A stretch of DNA of 64,000 nucleotides from Bradyrhizobium sp. NAS80.1 (GCF_001908205.1 NZ_LGHL01000020.1:25284-89283), one strand, 5' to 3'. Numbered from the stretch's first letter, positions 40,642 to 58,060 are shown. Translations and numbers: made by a program. Notes: a model not told the origin generated them from the sequence alone.

Positions 40642-42777
40642 CTATCGCACCGATTCTATGCGATCATGATGAATTCGGCAAAGCAATTGGCGAATCCGCT
40701 CCGATCCCGCGGCTAGTCGCGGTCCTCGTCCTCGACCTTGTCGAAGAACGAATAGCGCAAGCTGTCGGCGTCGGCGTACCACTGGCCCGGGCCCTTGTTG
40801 GCGGCAAGCGTTGCCTCCCAGAGCGCATCGGTGCAGTCCTTGCGGTGCATCGACAGGTCGAAGCCGTTGCCGAAGAACAGTTCGGACCATTCCCACCAGG
40901 TGCCGAGCTTCTTGACCCCCCCGCAGGAGATCGTAGCGGTCGATGATCACCGAGGCCATGTCCGAGGTGATCGAGCCGAACACGACACCGGTCTTGACCA
41001 CGCGGTTAAGCTCGCGGATGGCGCGGACCACCTGCTTCGGGGAAACATGGCAGAGGCTGGTCTCGAACACGAAGTCGAAAGCGCCGTCCTTGAACGGCAT
41101 GTCGGTGATCGAGCCGAGCTTGTTGTACTTCTGCAACCCCTTGGGCGTCCTGGCGTGGATCGCACGGTTGTTCTCAATACCCCAGGCGTCGATGCCGCGC
41201 TCGCGCAGCGCACCAACCAGCTCGCCGCTGGCCGAGCCCGCGACCAGGAGCTTGGCGCCCTTCGCCTTGCCCCAGACGATGCCGATCAGGTTGCTGAGAT
41301 AATCGGGATCGCTGAAATGGCGCCACGCCTCGCTATAGGGACCAAGTCCGCGATAGTTCTCGAAATAGTCCCGATCGATCTTATCGGAGACCTGCTTGCC
41401 GTCCTCCTGCGCGCGCTCGCGGCGCAGTCGCATCATCTCGGTCAGGATGATGTCTGTCGCGGCGTCCGAGGAGTCGAGCAGGCCATTCAGCGTCGAGTCG
41501 AACAGATAGTCGCCGACCACGACAATGCCGGGATGTTCCTTCGGCTCCGGCCGGTGATTGGTCATGACGTCGCGCACGGGCAAACCGCCCGGCAGCGCGT
41601 TCACCGACGACAGCCAACGATGGATCTTGCCTTCAATGAAATGCAGACGCGCATCGCCGAGCGAGACCGGCAGCGATTTCAGCGCGGCATCGATCAGCTC
41701 CTGGTCCGACAAATTGGCGAAGGCCAGCGCATCCGAACCGGGAATGAGCCAGTTCAGCACGCCGTGCTTGCCGACGTCGTGGCGAGCGCCCTCGTTGTAG
41801 ACGCAGCAGCCGCCGAAGGCTTCCGACATGAACCAGGCGCCGGGAATCCTGTCGCCCCAGAACGGGGTCTCGAACAGGATCGAGACGCGAAGGTAATGCG
41901 CGGGGCGGTCGAAGTAAGAGACGTGCTTGACCATCGACTTGCGGAGCTGCTCGCCTTCCCAGCCGACGGTTGCGAGCCAGGAATGCGGCAGGCAGACCAG
42001 CACCAGATCGAAGTCGCGCGTCTCCGGCCCCTTCCCGTTCATCATCTTGAGCTGATAGCGGCCGGTCGGCGCCTTGCCGACGGTCAGCACGCGATGATTG
42101 AGGTGGATGTCGGCATTGACCTCCGACTGCAGGCATTCGATCAGCTGCTCGTTGCCGTTCTGGATGGAATAGAGACCGATATAGCCGTCAACATCCATCA
42201 GATAGTTCTTCAGCGCGTTGAGCCCGTTTGTGTTGTGGCTCTCGGTCGCGATGTCGGAGCGCGCCATCACCTTGAAGAAACGCTTTGCCGTTTCGTCCTC
42301 GACCTCCTCGTCGAGCACTTGCTCTGCGGTCTTGTAGGCCCAGGGGTTCTCGTTGTCGTGCGCGCCGACGCCTTCGTAATACTCGATCGGCGACATCGCC
42401 TCGGTGCAGCGCTTGCGGAACGCCTCGATCGCAGCTGCGGTCTTGTCGCCGTATTTGCGGCGCATGCCAGGCACGTCATTGACGAGCTCGCCGCCGAACT
42501 GCACCTGCTCGGCATCCATCGGAATGGTCTGCAGACCGAAATGCTGGATCAGCTCGCGCAGCGGATCGGGGCCGGTCATCGAGTAGTCGTAGATCTCGGC
42601 AACGCCGGCCTCGTACATCGCCGGCGCGGAATCGAATTTCCGCGTGACGATCTTGCCGCCGAGCCGGTCGGACGCTTCGTAGATGGTGACACGACAGAGA
42701 TCGCCGAGCTTACGCTTCAGATACCAGGCGCTCATCAGCCCGCCGGGGCCGCCGCCTACGATTGCGAGATCAAGCAT
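40642..42777 (-). CDS. Flavin oxidoreductase-methyltransferase fusion, C-terminus frameshifted
   Basis: The N-terminal ~450 residues are a flavin amine oxidase/desaturase-like domain: GGGPGG (8-13), EASDRLGGKIVTRKF and a C-terminal VVVGDYLFDSTLNGLLDSSDAA FAD motif. Residues ~490-640 are a class I SAM methyltransferase domain (LLVAGSASGELVGALRERGIDAWGIE around 510-530, then DMPFKDGAFDFVFETSLCHV). A run of seven G on the coding strand (40916-40922) shifts the frame at about residue 619. With six G the protein would continue GVKKLGTWWEWSELFFGNGF...FDKVEDEDRD and stop at 40713 (687 residues), which clearly fits better than the literal Arg/Gln-rich end to 40642. The gene is either mutated, slippage-prone or mis-sequenced. 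Its substrate is unknown; it precedes the ABC exporter on the same strand. Confidence 0.85.
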   Translation of the reverse strand: MLDLAIVGGGPGGLMSAWYLKRKLGDLCRVTIYEASDRLGGKIVTRKFDSAPAMYEAGVAEIYDYSMTGPDPLRELIQHFGLQTIPMDAEQVQFGGELVNDVPGMRRKYGDKTAAAIEAFRKRCTEAMSPIEYYEGVGAHDNENPWAYKTAEQVLDEEVEDETAKRFFKVMARSDIATESHNTNGLNALKNYLMDVDGYIGLYSIQNGNEQLIECLQSEVNADIHLNHRVLTVGKAPTGRYQLKMMNGKGPETRDFDLVLVCLPHSWLATVGWEGEQLRKSMVKHVSYFDRPAHYLRVSILFETPFWGDRIPGAWFMSEAFGGCCVYNEGARHDVGKHGVLNWLIPGSDALAFANLSDQELIDAALKSLPVSLGDARLHFIEGKIHRWLSSVNALPGGLPVRDVMTNHRPEPKEHPGIVVVGDYLFDSTLNGLLDSSDAATDIILTEMMRLRRERAQEDGKQVSDKIDRDYFENYRGLGPYSEAWRHFSDPDYLSNLIGIVWGKAKGAKLLVAGSASGELVGALRERGIDAWGIENNRAIHARTPKGLQKYNKLGSITDMPFKDGAFDFVFETSLCHVSPKQVVRAIRELNRVVKTGVVFGSITSDMASVIIDRYDLLRGGQEARHLVGMVRTVLRQRLRPVDAPQGLHRCALGGNACRQQGPGPVVRRRRQLALFVLRQGRGRGPRLAAGSERIRQLLCRIHHDRIESVR

Positions 42778-42913
42778 ATGAGTTCCGTGGTCTCCGGCCC
42801 TGCCCCCGTCACGGGATCCACCGGTCTAAGCTCCCCTAGCAGAAGCGCTTTTGCGCCTGAAGGAAAGATGAACAAAGGTTGATCCCGCACCGCAGCAGGC
42901 AAACAAAGCAGCA

Positions 42914-42939
42914 AAAAGGCCGGCTTTCGCCGGCCTTTT
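42914..42939 (-). terminator. Terminator after rpoC
   Basis: The arms AAAAGGCCGGC (42914-42924) and GCCGGCCTTTT (42929-42939) form a perfect 11-bp stem with a TTTC loop. On the minus strand the stem ends in CCTTTTTGC. It lies 32 nt beyond the rpoC stop and separates the rpoBC transcript from the accessory pair downstream. Confidence 0.92.
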
Positions 42940-42970
42940 CGTTGTCCTCGGTATTCCTACGGATGAACCA

Positions 42971-47170
<4,200 letters not shown>

Positions 47171-47263
47171 CGTCTTCTCCTCGCGTGCCGGTCGCCTCCG
47201 GCAGCAAATTCGAAAATCACTCGAGCGGGGCGCCCTGCCCTCAAGGCCTCGGGAAAGGCGCCG

Positions 47264-47288
47264 ATGCCCGGCCGTGACGGCCGGGCAT
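47264..47288 (-). other. Strong hairpin between rpoB and rpoC
   Basis: ATGCCCGGCCG (47264-47274) and CGGCCGGGCAT (47278-47288) make a perfect 11-bp stem with a 3-nt loop, 12 nt beyond the rpoB stop on the minus strand. No T-run follows, so it is more likely an mRNA stability or processing element than a terminator. Confidence 0.6.
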
Positions 47289-47299
47289 GAAAGGTCGTA

Positions 47300-51418
<4,119 letters not shown>

Positions 51419-51898
51419 CGTGGCCTCTCATTTTCGTCGCCCGCTCTGGGCGCGCCGTCCGGAACGCGGCTGCCACCGCTCCCCGGGTTGAATTTTTCGA
51501 ACCCGTTTTGGGGGCCGGAGACTCAGCTTCAGGCGAAAATGTCCTGAATCCGTTCTTCAGACCTTCAAAACGCAAAACGACGCGCGGGGCGCATACGCGC
51601 GCCCGCCCGTCACAACGATCGTCTTCACGGACTGCAAAAGCCCGAAATAGCCTGCTCTCCCAACGGCTTACAGGGAAATCCGGCATCCCCGCCCACCGTG
51701 CTTTCGTGCTGTCGACCCGATATGGGGCGACAATAGTGGAGATTCGAGGGGTAAGCCCTCAAATCCCCACACTTTTTTGTGTTCGGCCCGCGTCGGAACG
51801 TTCCGTCGCACGCCTTTTGCATACGGCCCACCCTTTGACGGGGGACCAAGATGATCCCGGGTCTCGACCGACCCGGGATCCGCGCAAGCAAGGCTTGC
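51419..51898 (-). promoter_or_regulatory. rplL-rpoB intercistronic region with two hairpins
   Basis: This 480-nt spacer has no supported gene. Two stem-loops are visible: GATCCCGGGTC/GACCCGGGATC (51853-51863 and 51870-51880, perfect 11 bp, 18 nt after the rplL stop) and GATTCGAGGG/CCCTCAAATC (51741-51750 and 51756-51765, one mismatch). In E. coli the matching spacer holds an attenuator and an RNase III site; the same role here is inferred from position. Confidence 0.55.
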
Positions 51899-52276
51899 TT
51901 ACTTGAGCTCGATCTTCGCGCCAGCCTTCTCGAGCTGGGCCTTGATCTTGTCGGCCTCTTCCTTGTTCACGCCTTCCTTCAGCGGCTTCGGAGCACCCTC
52001 GACGAGGTCCTTTGCTTCCTTCAGGCCGAGACCGGTGATGGCGCGGACTTCCTTGATGACCTCGATCTTCTTGTCGCCGGCGCTGGCGAGAACGACCGTG
52101 AACTCGGTCTTCTCTTCCGCCGGAGCGGCGGCAGCGCCACCACCGGCCGGGCCGGCCACGGCGACAGCCGCGGCAGCCGAAACGCCCCACTTCTCTTCGA
52201 GGAGCTTCGCGAGTTCGGCAGCTTCGAGCACGGTGAGGCTCGAGAGGTCGTCAACGATCTTCTGCAAGTCAGCCAT
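51899..52276 (-). CDS. rplL: 50S ribosomal protein L7/L12
   Basis: This 125-residue stalk protein has the N-terminal dimerisation part ([29 protein letters not shown]), an Ala/Gly-rich hinge (about 37-55) and the C-terminal factor-binding domain [58 protein letters not shown]. It recruits translational GTPases. It follows rplJ by 54 nt, as expected for the stalk pair. Confidence 0.98.
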   Translation of the reverse strand: MADLQKIVDDLSSLTVLEAAELAKLLEEKWGVSAAAAVAVAGPAGGGAAAAPAEEKTEFTVVLASAGDKKIEVIKEVRAITGLGLKEAKDLVEGAPKPLKEGVNKEEADKIKAQLEKAGAKIELK

Positions 52277-52330
52277 TGTTCAGTTTCCTTACGTGTAAGT
52301 CTGGTTCGGGTTTGAGTTTTGCGAAGGGCG

Positions 52331-52849
52331 TCAGGCCGCTTCGCCCTTTGAGGCATGAGCCTGGATGACGCGCGCGAGCTTGCCCGCGGGCGCATTGGCG
52401 AGCTGGGCCAGCTTGGTCGCCGGGGCCACGATGAGGCCGACGATCTTGCCGCGCAGTTCGTCAAGCGACGGCAGCGAGGCAAGCGCCTTCACGCCGTCGA
52501 CATTCAGGACGGTCTTTCCCATCGAGCCGCCAACGATGACGAACTTTTCGTTCGCCTTGGCGAATTCGACGGCGACCTTTGGCGCCGCTACCGGATCGTT
52601 CGAAGTGGCGATCACGGTCGGTCCCTTCAGCATGGGGCCGATGTTAACGACGTCAGTGCCTTCAAGAGCAATTTTGGCGAGACGGTTCTTCGAGACCTTC
52701 ACCGAGGCGCCAGCCTGCTTCATCTGCATGCGCAGCTTCTGCATCTGGGCAACGGTCAGGCCGGAATATTGAGCAACGATCGCGACGCCCGTGGTCTTGA
52801 AGACCCCATTGAGCTGTTCGACCGCCTCTTTTTTTGCCGCTCGTTCCAC
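52331..52849 (-). CDS. rplJ: 50S ribosomal protein L10
   Basis: This 172-residue protein anchors L7/L12 dimers to the ribosome. It reads [64 protein letters not shown], the L10 sequence. The GTG at 52849 is preferred as start, because GGAGAGAG lies about 7 nt before it and it gives the family length. An ATG at 52876 would add nine residues and lacks a binding site. In E. coli L10-L12 represses this mRNA by binding the leader; the upstream 600 nt could hold such a site. Confidence 0.95.
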   Translation of the reverse strand: MERAAKKEAVEQLNGVFKTTGVAIVAQYSGLTVAQMQKLRMQMKQAGASVKVSKNRLAKIALEGTDVVNIGPMLKGPTVIATSNDPVAAPKVAVEFAKANEKFVIVGGSMGKTVLNVDGVKALASLPSLDELRGKIVGLIVAPATKLAQLANAPAGKLARVIQAHASKGEAA

Positions 52850-53462
52850 AGCAAGCTCTCTCCGGTTGGCGGTCATCGCAAAAGCGGGACCGCCGGGTTG
52901 CACCCATCGTCCCGCCCAAACCTGAACCTCCGGGCCAAAACCCTTCGGACACGCCGGGCAAGACGACAATTTAAAGCCTGCCCTCCGAGAGCCCTTAGGG
53001 CCCACGGCGTGTCGAGGTCCGAACCAGACCCATTCCGCGACCACCCCTTAAGGCTGGATGCGAAGTAAAATCCGGTCTTCACCCGTCTATGCAGGCCGTG
53101 TGATTAAGCCTTTGAGAAATCGAAACTTCCCGCAGGCGCCTGCAGTCTTGGACAGGACAAGGTCAGCCGGCGAACCGCCTGACCTTTGCCCACACCCCCA
53201 CCAATCGATGGCTTTTCCTTCCTTTCGGGCAAATCCTCGCGGACGTCCTGAAAAGGAATGATCTCCTGCCGTGTCGGGTTTTCGGGATGCGTGCACGAAC
53301 GCGCCAGCCAAGGCCGGTACGTCCGGAGGCGGTTCTTTAGCCGCTTCGGGCCGGCTTGCCAAGAGCAAAATTCACACCAGTTTACCGGACGCCGTTACTG
53401 CCCTATTTGCGTTCAAAACGGCTCTTCGGGCCCGCGCACCTCCCCGGTCCTGCCCTCCCGGA
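52850..53462. other. Spacer between rplJ and the broken AraC-type gene
   Basis: This 613-nt region carries no supported coding sequence. It must contain the rplJL-rpoBC promoter and leader, but I could not pick a good -35/-10 pair. A 12-bp palindrome GCAGGCGCCTGC is at 53132-53143. Open frames here on either strand have no family similarity. Confidence 0.45.
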
Positions 53463-54442
53463 TCAGCGCTGGTCGAGTTGCGTCCCATGCTCCCGTCGAG
53501 GCATGCGGGTTCGGGTTTCGCGCGGCGTCTCGCCGTAGCGAGCCTTGTAATGACGATTGAAGCGGGAAATGTCGCTGAACCCGAGATCGAGCGCCAGGTC
53601 CGCAATCGTCCGCCTGGCCTGTGCGGGGTCGACGAGCGCCGCACGGCATGCTTCCAGGCGCCGGGACAGGATGGTCTCGGCAAGGCTGAGGCCCGAGCGT
53701 GCGAACAGGTCATAGACGGATCGCGGGGAGATACCAAGATGGCACGCGACGCGCTTCGCATCCAACCCGACATCGGTAATGTTGCGAGCAACGAAGGTTA
53801 ACGCTGCCGCAAGTCGCGCATCGTGGACGCTCTCAGCTCCAAGGTCCGCGGTTGCCCGTTGGGAGAAAGCGAGCGTGAAAAGGTCGCAGGCGATCGAAGC
53901 GGCCCTTCCGGCCGATGCTGCGGGTAACGTGGCAGCGCATTGTGCAAGCCCCCCTATGTAGCTCGCGAGCAGGGCTGCCGCTCGCTGCTTGTCGAAACCG
54001 TAACAGGAACGAGCTCCGGCTCGGCCAGTCGCTGGGCGAACTGCCGCTTGTCGAGCTGGATGACGGAAAGCTTGGTGCCCTTGCCCGAAACGGAAAGGTC
54101 GAAAGGTTTACTCACGTCAATAATCACCAGGTCTCCTGGCCTTGCCGTGAACGAAACATCTCCATGCGTGCCTTGGCTCAGGCCGCTCTCGATCAGCGCC
54201 ACACAATAAGCGTCATGCACAATATGGGCGATCTCTGCCTTGCTGCGGTACAGGCGCTGACCAGGAAATCGAGCGGTCGCAATATCGGTGCCGCTGGCGT
54301 TCGAGAGCTCCACCCGGGCAACGAATGGGTCCACGCCGGTCGGCTCGGCCTTCATGCCGAGGAAGGCGGAGGCGACGAACTCCTGCCAAAGAGAAAAATT
54401 ATCGCGAGCGGCAATCGTCTTGGAGTCGAACAGCACAGGCAT
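53463..54442 (-). pseudogene. AraC-family transcriptional regulator, split by a frameshift
   Basis: The N-terminal 160 residues (MPVLFDSKTIAARDNFSLWQEFVASAFLGMKAEP...LVIIDVSKPFDLSVSG) match the AraC ligand-binding-like domain. The C-terminal HTH region is in a different frame: VGLDAKRVACHLGISPRSVYDLFARSGLSLAETILSRRLEACRAAL...ADLALDLGFSDISRFNRHYKARYGETPRETR, two helix-turn-helix units. The two parts join smoothly if one base is restored near 53990-54000: the second frame then reads DKQRAAALLASYIGGLAQC through to the HTH without a stop. The repaired protein would be about 326 residues, the usual length. The regulator is probably inactive, unless the base is a sequencing error. Confidence 0.85.
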
Positions 54443-54722
54443 GGGGCATCATCGGCAAAAGCCGGCCATGTCTCGCATCCAGGCTCAGCAGTCAAGCGAA
54501 GTCTGCACCAATTGCCCATCGGCCTGCAGCCAATGCCGAGACAGCGCGGCCGCGACCGCTTACGAACCGCCCTTTGCAACGTCATCGTACCAGACGCAGA
54601 GGGCTGACACTTCGAAGCATTATGGCCCTCCCACGTATCCCGCAGGATCTATTGCTGCACTCCTGTTCGTTACGATGCACCCCACACGAAGTAGATGATC
54701 AGAGATACTAATGAGGCATTCG

Positions 54723-55613
54723 ATGCGCATGATACTCACTGGACTGTTCCTGCTTGCTTTCAGCATGCCGTCGTCGGCCGCCTGGAATGAGAAAAATGTG
54801 AAGGGGGCAAAGGAGCACTCGATCATCAAGTTCTACCCGCAGGCTCGAGTGACGGAATATGACGAGAAAGCTTTTGACAGCGTCGAACTCGTCACTGGAA
54901 CGCAGCCTGGCGGTGATGGGGAGCCCGAGGCGAAGACCGAGGTGATCGAAGGCCGTATCGTGCGATATGTCTATGAGCACAAGCCCGGCACCTCCGCTTT
55001 CGAGATCCTACGCCAGTACGAGGCCGCGCTGGGCAAAGCTGGATTCGTGAAGCTCCTGGCGGGACGGGTCGACAAGCTGCCCGCGCACGGCAAGATCGGA
55101 GGAGAGGTCTTCGGCGCATTCCGGCTCGATCGCGACGGGAAGCCTGCCGTCTACACGAACCTCAGCGCCAGTGACCAGGGAGATTGGATAGAATCAACGC
55201 TGACGATCGCCGAGCCCGATCAGATGGAGCAGAAACTCGACGCGGACGCTGACGGCTTCTACAAGGCACTCAAGGACAAGGGTCGTGTCGCCGTGTACGG
55301 GATCAACTTCGACACAGGCAAGGCGACGATCCGTCCGGACTCGGAAGCGGTCCTGAGCGAAATCCGAAAACTGCTGGCCGACCACCCCGATCTGCGGCTG
55401 AAGGTCGAGGGCCACACGGACAATGTGGGAGCGCCTGCCGCAAATCAGAAGCTCTCTGAGGCGAGAGCGGCGGCAGTGGTGGCTTGGCTTGGCCGGCAAG
55501 GCATCAAGCCGGATCGCCTGACCCCGGCACGCTTCGGCGATACAAAGCCCATTGTCGACAACACCACCGAGGAGGGACGGACCAAGAATCGCCGGGTGGA
55601 GTTGGCGCGCTAG
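54723..55613 (+). CDS. OmpA-family outer-membrane/peptidoglycan-associated protein
   Basis: This 296-residue protein has a signal peptide (MILTGLFLLAFSMPSSAA-W), a middle domain of unknown type (about 25-180) and a C-terminal OmpA-like domain. That domain has INFDTGKATIRPDSEAVLSEI, LKVEGHTDNVGAPAANQKLSEARAAAVVAWL and TEEGRTKNRRVEL, including the Asp and Arg that bind diaminopimelate in peptidoglycan. It should link envelope layers from the periplasm. The ATG at 54723 is chosen because GAGG (54713-54716) lies 6 nt upstream; an in-frame ATG at 54711 would add four residues. It is divergent from the broken AraC gene, which may once have controlled it. Confidence 0.86.
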   Translation: MRMILTGLFLLAFSMPSSAAWNEKNVKGAKEHSIIKFYPQARVTEYDEKAFDSVELVTGTQPGGDGEPEAKTEVIEGRIVRYVYEHKPGTSAFEILRQYEAALGKAGFVKLLAGRVDKLPAHGKIGGEVFGAFRLDRDGKPAVYTNLSASDQGDWIESTLTIAEPDQMEQKLDADADGFYKALKDKGRVAVYGINFDTGKATIRPDSEAVLSEIRKLLADHPDLRLKVEGHTDNVGAPAANQKLSEARAAAVVAWLGRQGIKPDRLTPARFGDTKPIVDNTTEEGRTKNRRVELAR

Positions 55614-55755
55614 ACGTTTGGTCCGAGGGGTTGGACGGTGCATTCTCAGCGGGCGCGCGACCTTGAGCACTCATACTGGCCAAGCCAGCAAGGTCGCGTG
55701 CAAATCATTCCCGCAAAAGACAAATGCCGCCTGAATTCTTGCCGCCGTCGGCCGG

Positions 55756-56709
55756 TCAAGACTCCCTGACTGAATACGGCAGCGGCTTGCCTGCAAAATA
55801 GGCCTCGAGGTTGGCGATCACGCAGTTCTGCATCGCGACGTGCGAATCGAGGGTGTGGCCGCCGATATGCGGGGCGAACACCACGTTGGGGAGCGCCGTC
55901 AGCGCATCGGGCGCATGCGGTTCCGTCTCGTAGACGTCGAGGCCGGCGCCCGCGATGGTCTTGTCCGAGAGCGCGGCAACCAGGGCCCTCTCGTCGATCA
56001 CCGAGCCGCGGGAGATGTTGACGACGTAGCCGACCGCACCGAGGCGCTTGAGGATATCTGCGTTGACGACGTGCTGGGTCTCGGCCCCTGCCCGCACCGC
56101 GATCATCAGCACACTGCACCAGTCGGCGAGCGCCTCCAGCGTCGGGAAATATTGATAGGGCAGATCGTGCTTGGTGCGGCTGAAATAGCCGACCTCGCTC
56201 TCGAAAGCCGCGCAGCGCGCCGCGATCTTGCGGCCGATCTCGCCCATGCCGTAGACGCCGATGCGACGCCCGGGCATGCCGGCCTGCGGCCGCATCATCG
56301 GTGACTGCTTTGATGATGCCCAATCGCCGCTGCGGACATATTGGTCGGCAACCAGGATCCGCCGCGTCGTCGCGAGCATCAGGGTCATCGCGATGTCGGC
56401 GACCGAGGCTGCATTGGCCCCGGGGCTGTGGCCGACCGCGATGTTGCGGGCAGCTGCCGCCTTCAGGTCGACGCCGTCATAGCCGGTGCCGTAGCACACG
56501 ACAGCGCCGAGCTTTGGAAACAGGTCCATCGCCTCTGCGCCGAGCGGCGTACCGCCCGCGGTGAGCATCGCACGGATGCCGCCGAGCTCTTCGGCCGAAA
56601 ACACCTCCCGCGCCGGCTTGCCGGCGGTATCGAGCAGTTCGAACCGCTCGGCGAAGCGCGCCATCATCGTCCTGGGAAAGCGCGAGTAGATCAGGACCTT
56701 GTTAGCCAT
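55756..56709 (-). CDS. D-isomer-specific 2-hydroxyacid dehydrogenase
   Basis: This 317-residue NAD(P)-dependent enzyme has the Rossmann motif GVYGMGEIGRKI (151-162) and the catalytic set Arg234 (NISRGSVIDE), Glu263 (YETEP) and His281 (APHIGGH). The general class reduces 2-oxoacids such as glyoxylate or hydroxypyruvate. Sequence resemblance is closest to the glyoxylate/hydroxypyruvate reductase B type, but the substrate is not certain. It lies downstream of rplA on the same strand beyond a terminator, so it is probably transcribed alone. It is convergent with the OmpA-family gene. Confidence 0.88.
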   Translation of the reverse strand: MANKVLIYSRFPRTMMARFAERFELLDTAGKPAREVFSAEELGGIRAMLTAGGTPLGAEAMDLFPKLGAVVCYGTGYDGVDLKAAAARNIAVGHSPGANAASVADIAMTLMLATTRRILVADQYVRSGDWASSKQSPMMRPQAGMPGRRIGVYGMGEIGRKIAARCAAFESEVGYFSRTKHDLPYQYFPTLEALADWCSVLMIAVRAGAETQHVVNADILKRLGAVGYVVNISRGSVIDERALVAALSDKTIAGAGLDVYETEPHAPDALTALPNVVFAPHIGGHTLDSHVAMQNCVIANLEAYFAGKPLPYSVRES

Positions 56710-56743
56710 TGTTCTTGTTTCCGGTCAACGTCGTCAGAAACGA

Positions 56744-56779
56744 CGAGGGGCGGAATCGGTTGCCCAATTCCGCCCCTCG
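56744..56779 (-). terminator. Terminator after rplA
   Basis: CGAGGGGCGGAAT (56744-56756) and ATTCCGCCCCTCG (56767-56779) form a perfect 13-bp stem with a 10-nt loop, 20 nt beyond the rplA stop. On the minus strand TCGTTTC follows. It closes the secE-nusG-rplK-rplA transcript. Confidence 0.8.
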
Positions 56780-56799
56780 CCTCATGCAATTTCCAAACC

Positions 56800-57492
56800 T
56801 TAGCCGAGAATGGTGCCCGGCTCGACCTTCACGCCGGGGCCCATCGTCGAGGACACCGCAACGCGCTGGATGTAGGTGCCCTTGGAGCCGGCGGGCTTCG
56901 CCTTGGAGACAGCGTCAGCCAGGGCCTTGATGTTCTCGACCAGCTTCTCCTCGGAGAACGAGGCCTTGCCGACGCCGGCCTGCAGGATGCCGGCCTTCTC
57001 GACCCGGAACTCGACCGAGCCGCCCTTGGCACCCTTCACCGCGCCGGTGACGTCCATGGTCACGGTGCCGATCTTCGGGTTCGGCATCAGGCCGCGCGGG
57101 CCGAGCACCTTACCGAGACGGCCGACCAGCGGCATCATGTCGGGGGTGGCGATGCAGCGGTCAAAATCGATCGAACCGTTCTGCACCTTCTCGACCAGGT
57201 CCTCGGCGCCGACGACGTCGGCACCGGCAGCCTTGGCCTCATCGGCCTTGGCGCCGCGGGCGAACACGCCGACGCGGAGCGTACGGCCGGTGCCGTTCGG
57301 CAGGGTCACGACACCGCGGACCATCTGGTCGGCGTGACGCGGATCGACGCCGAGATTGATCGCGACCTCGATGGTCTCGTCGAACTTCGCCTTGGCGCGT
57401 TCCTTGACCATCTTGATGGCGTCCGCGAGCGGATAAAGCTTTTCGCGGTCAATACCTTCGCGGGCTTTGTTCAAACGCTTTCCGATTGCCAT
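56800..57492 (-). CDS. rplA: 50S ribosomal protein L1
   Basis: This 230-residue protein has the L1 sequence [56 protein letters not shown] and the signature [32 protein letters not shown]1 forms the mobile stalk that handles E-site tRNA; in E. coli it represses rplKA translation. Its start is 6 nt after the rplK stop. Unusually, rplJ is not next; a 3.9-kb insert separates them. Confidence 0.98.
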   Translation of the reverse strand: MAIGKRLNKAREGIDREKLYPLADAIKMVKERAKAKFDETIEVAINLGVDPRHADQMVRGVVTLPNGTGRTLRVGVFARGAKADEAKAAGADVVGAEDLVEKVQNGSIDFDRCIATPDMMPLVGRLGKVLGPRGLMPNPKIGTVTMDVTGAVKGAKGGSVEFRVEKAGILQAGVGKASFSEEKLVENIKALADAVSKAKPAGSKGTYIQRVAVSSTMGPGVKVEPGTILG

Positions 57493-57498
57493 GACCGC

Positions 57499-57927
57499 TT
57501 ACCCCGCAACTTCCAAACCCATCGAGCGGGCGGAGCCCTCGACCATCTTCATGGCCGATTCGATGGTGTCGCAATTGAGATCCTTCATCTTCTTCTCGGC
57601 GATCTCGCGCACTTGCGCCTTGGTCACCTTGCCGGCCTTGTCACGGCCCGGCGCCTTCGAGCCGGACTGGATCTTGGCGGCCTGCTTGAGGAAGTAGGAC
57701 ATCGGCGGCGTCTTCATCTCGAAGGTGAAGGAACGGTCCGCATAGATGGTGATGATCACCGGGATCGGGGTGTTCTTCTCTTCCTTCTGGGTCTGGGCGT
57801 TGAACGCCTTGCAGAACTCCATGATGTTGAGACCGCGCTGACCGAGCGCGGGACCGATCGGGGGCGAAGGATTCGCCGCACCGGCCGGGACCTGAAGCTT
57901 CAGGTATCCGGTCACTTTCTTTGCCAT
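57499..57927 (-). CDS. rplK: 50S ribosomal protein L11
   Basis: This 142-residue protein reads [46 protein letters not shown] with the proline-rich thiostrepton-binding face, and ends in the rRNA-binding domain [40 protein letters not shown]11 governs the GTPase centre and stringent response activation by RelA. It lies 133 nt after nusG and 6 nt before rplA. Confidence 0.98.
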   Translation of the reverse strand: MAKKVTGYLKLQVPAGAANPSPPIGPALGQRGLNIMEFCKAFNAQTQKEEKNTPIPVIITIYADRSFTFEMKTPPMSYFLKQAAKIQSGSKAPGRDKAGKVTKAQVREIAEKKMKDLNCDTIESAMKMVEGSARSMGLEVAG

Positions 57928-58060
57928 GTATCACTCCTGTTGTGCCGGCAGTTGCCGGCGGTTTCAGGTTCGTGGTCTGGGTCGGATGCGGCTGGCAACC
58001 GCCCTCTCCCTGCCACGGCCTCTCTTTGCGCGAAGCTTTTCGGCCTCACGCGCTACCCGG

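Noticed and set aside
40916..40922. Programmed ribosomal frameshifting at the G7 tract
   Set aside because: No slippery heptamer of a known type, stimulatory stem or Shine-Dalgarno-like signal is evident; mutation, slippage-type variation or sequencing error is simpler.
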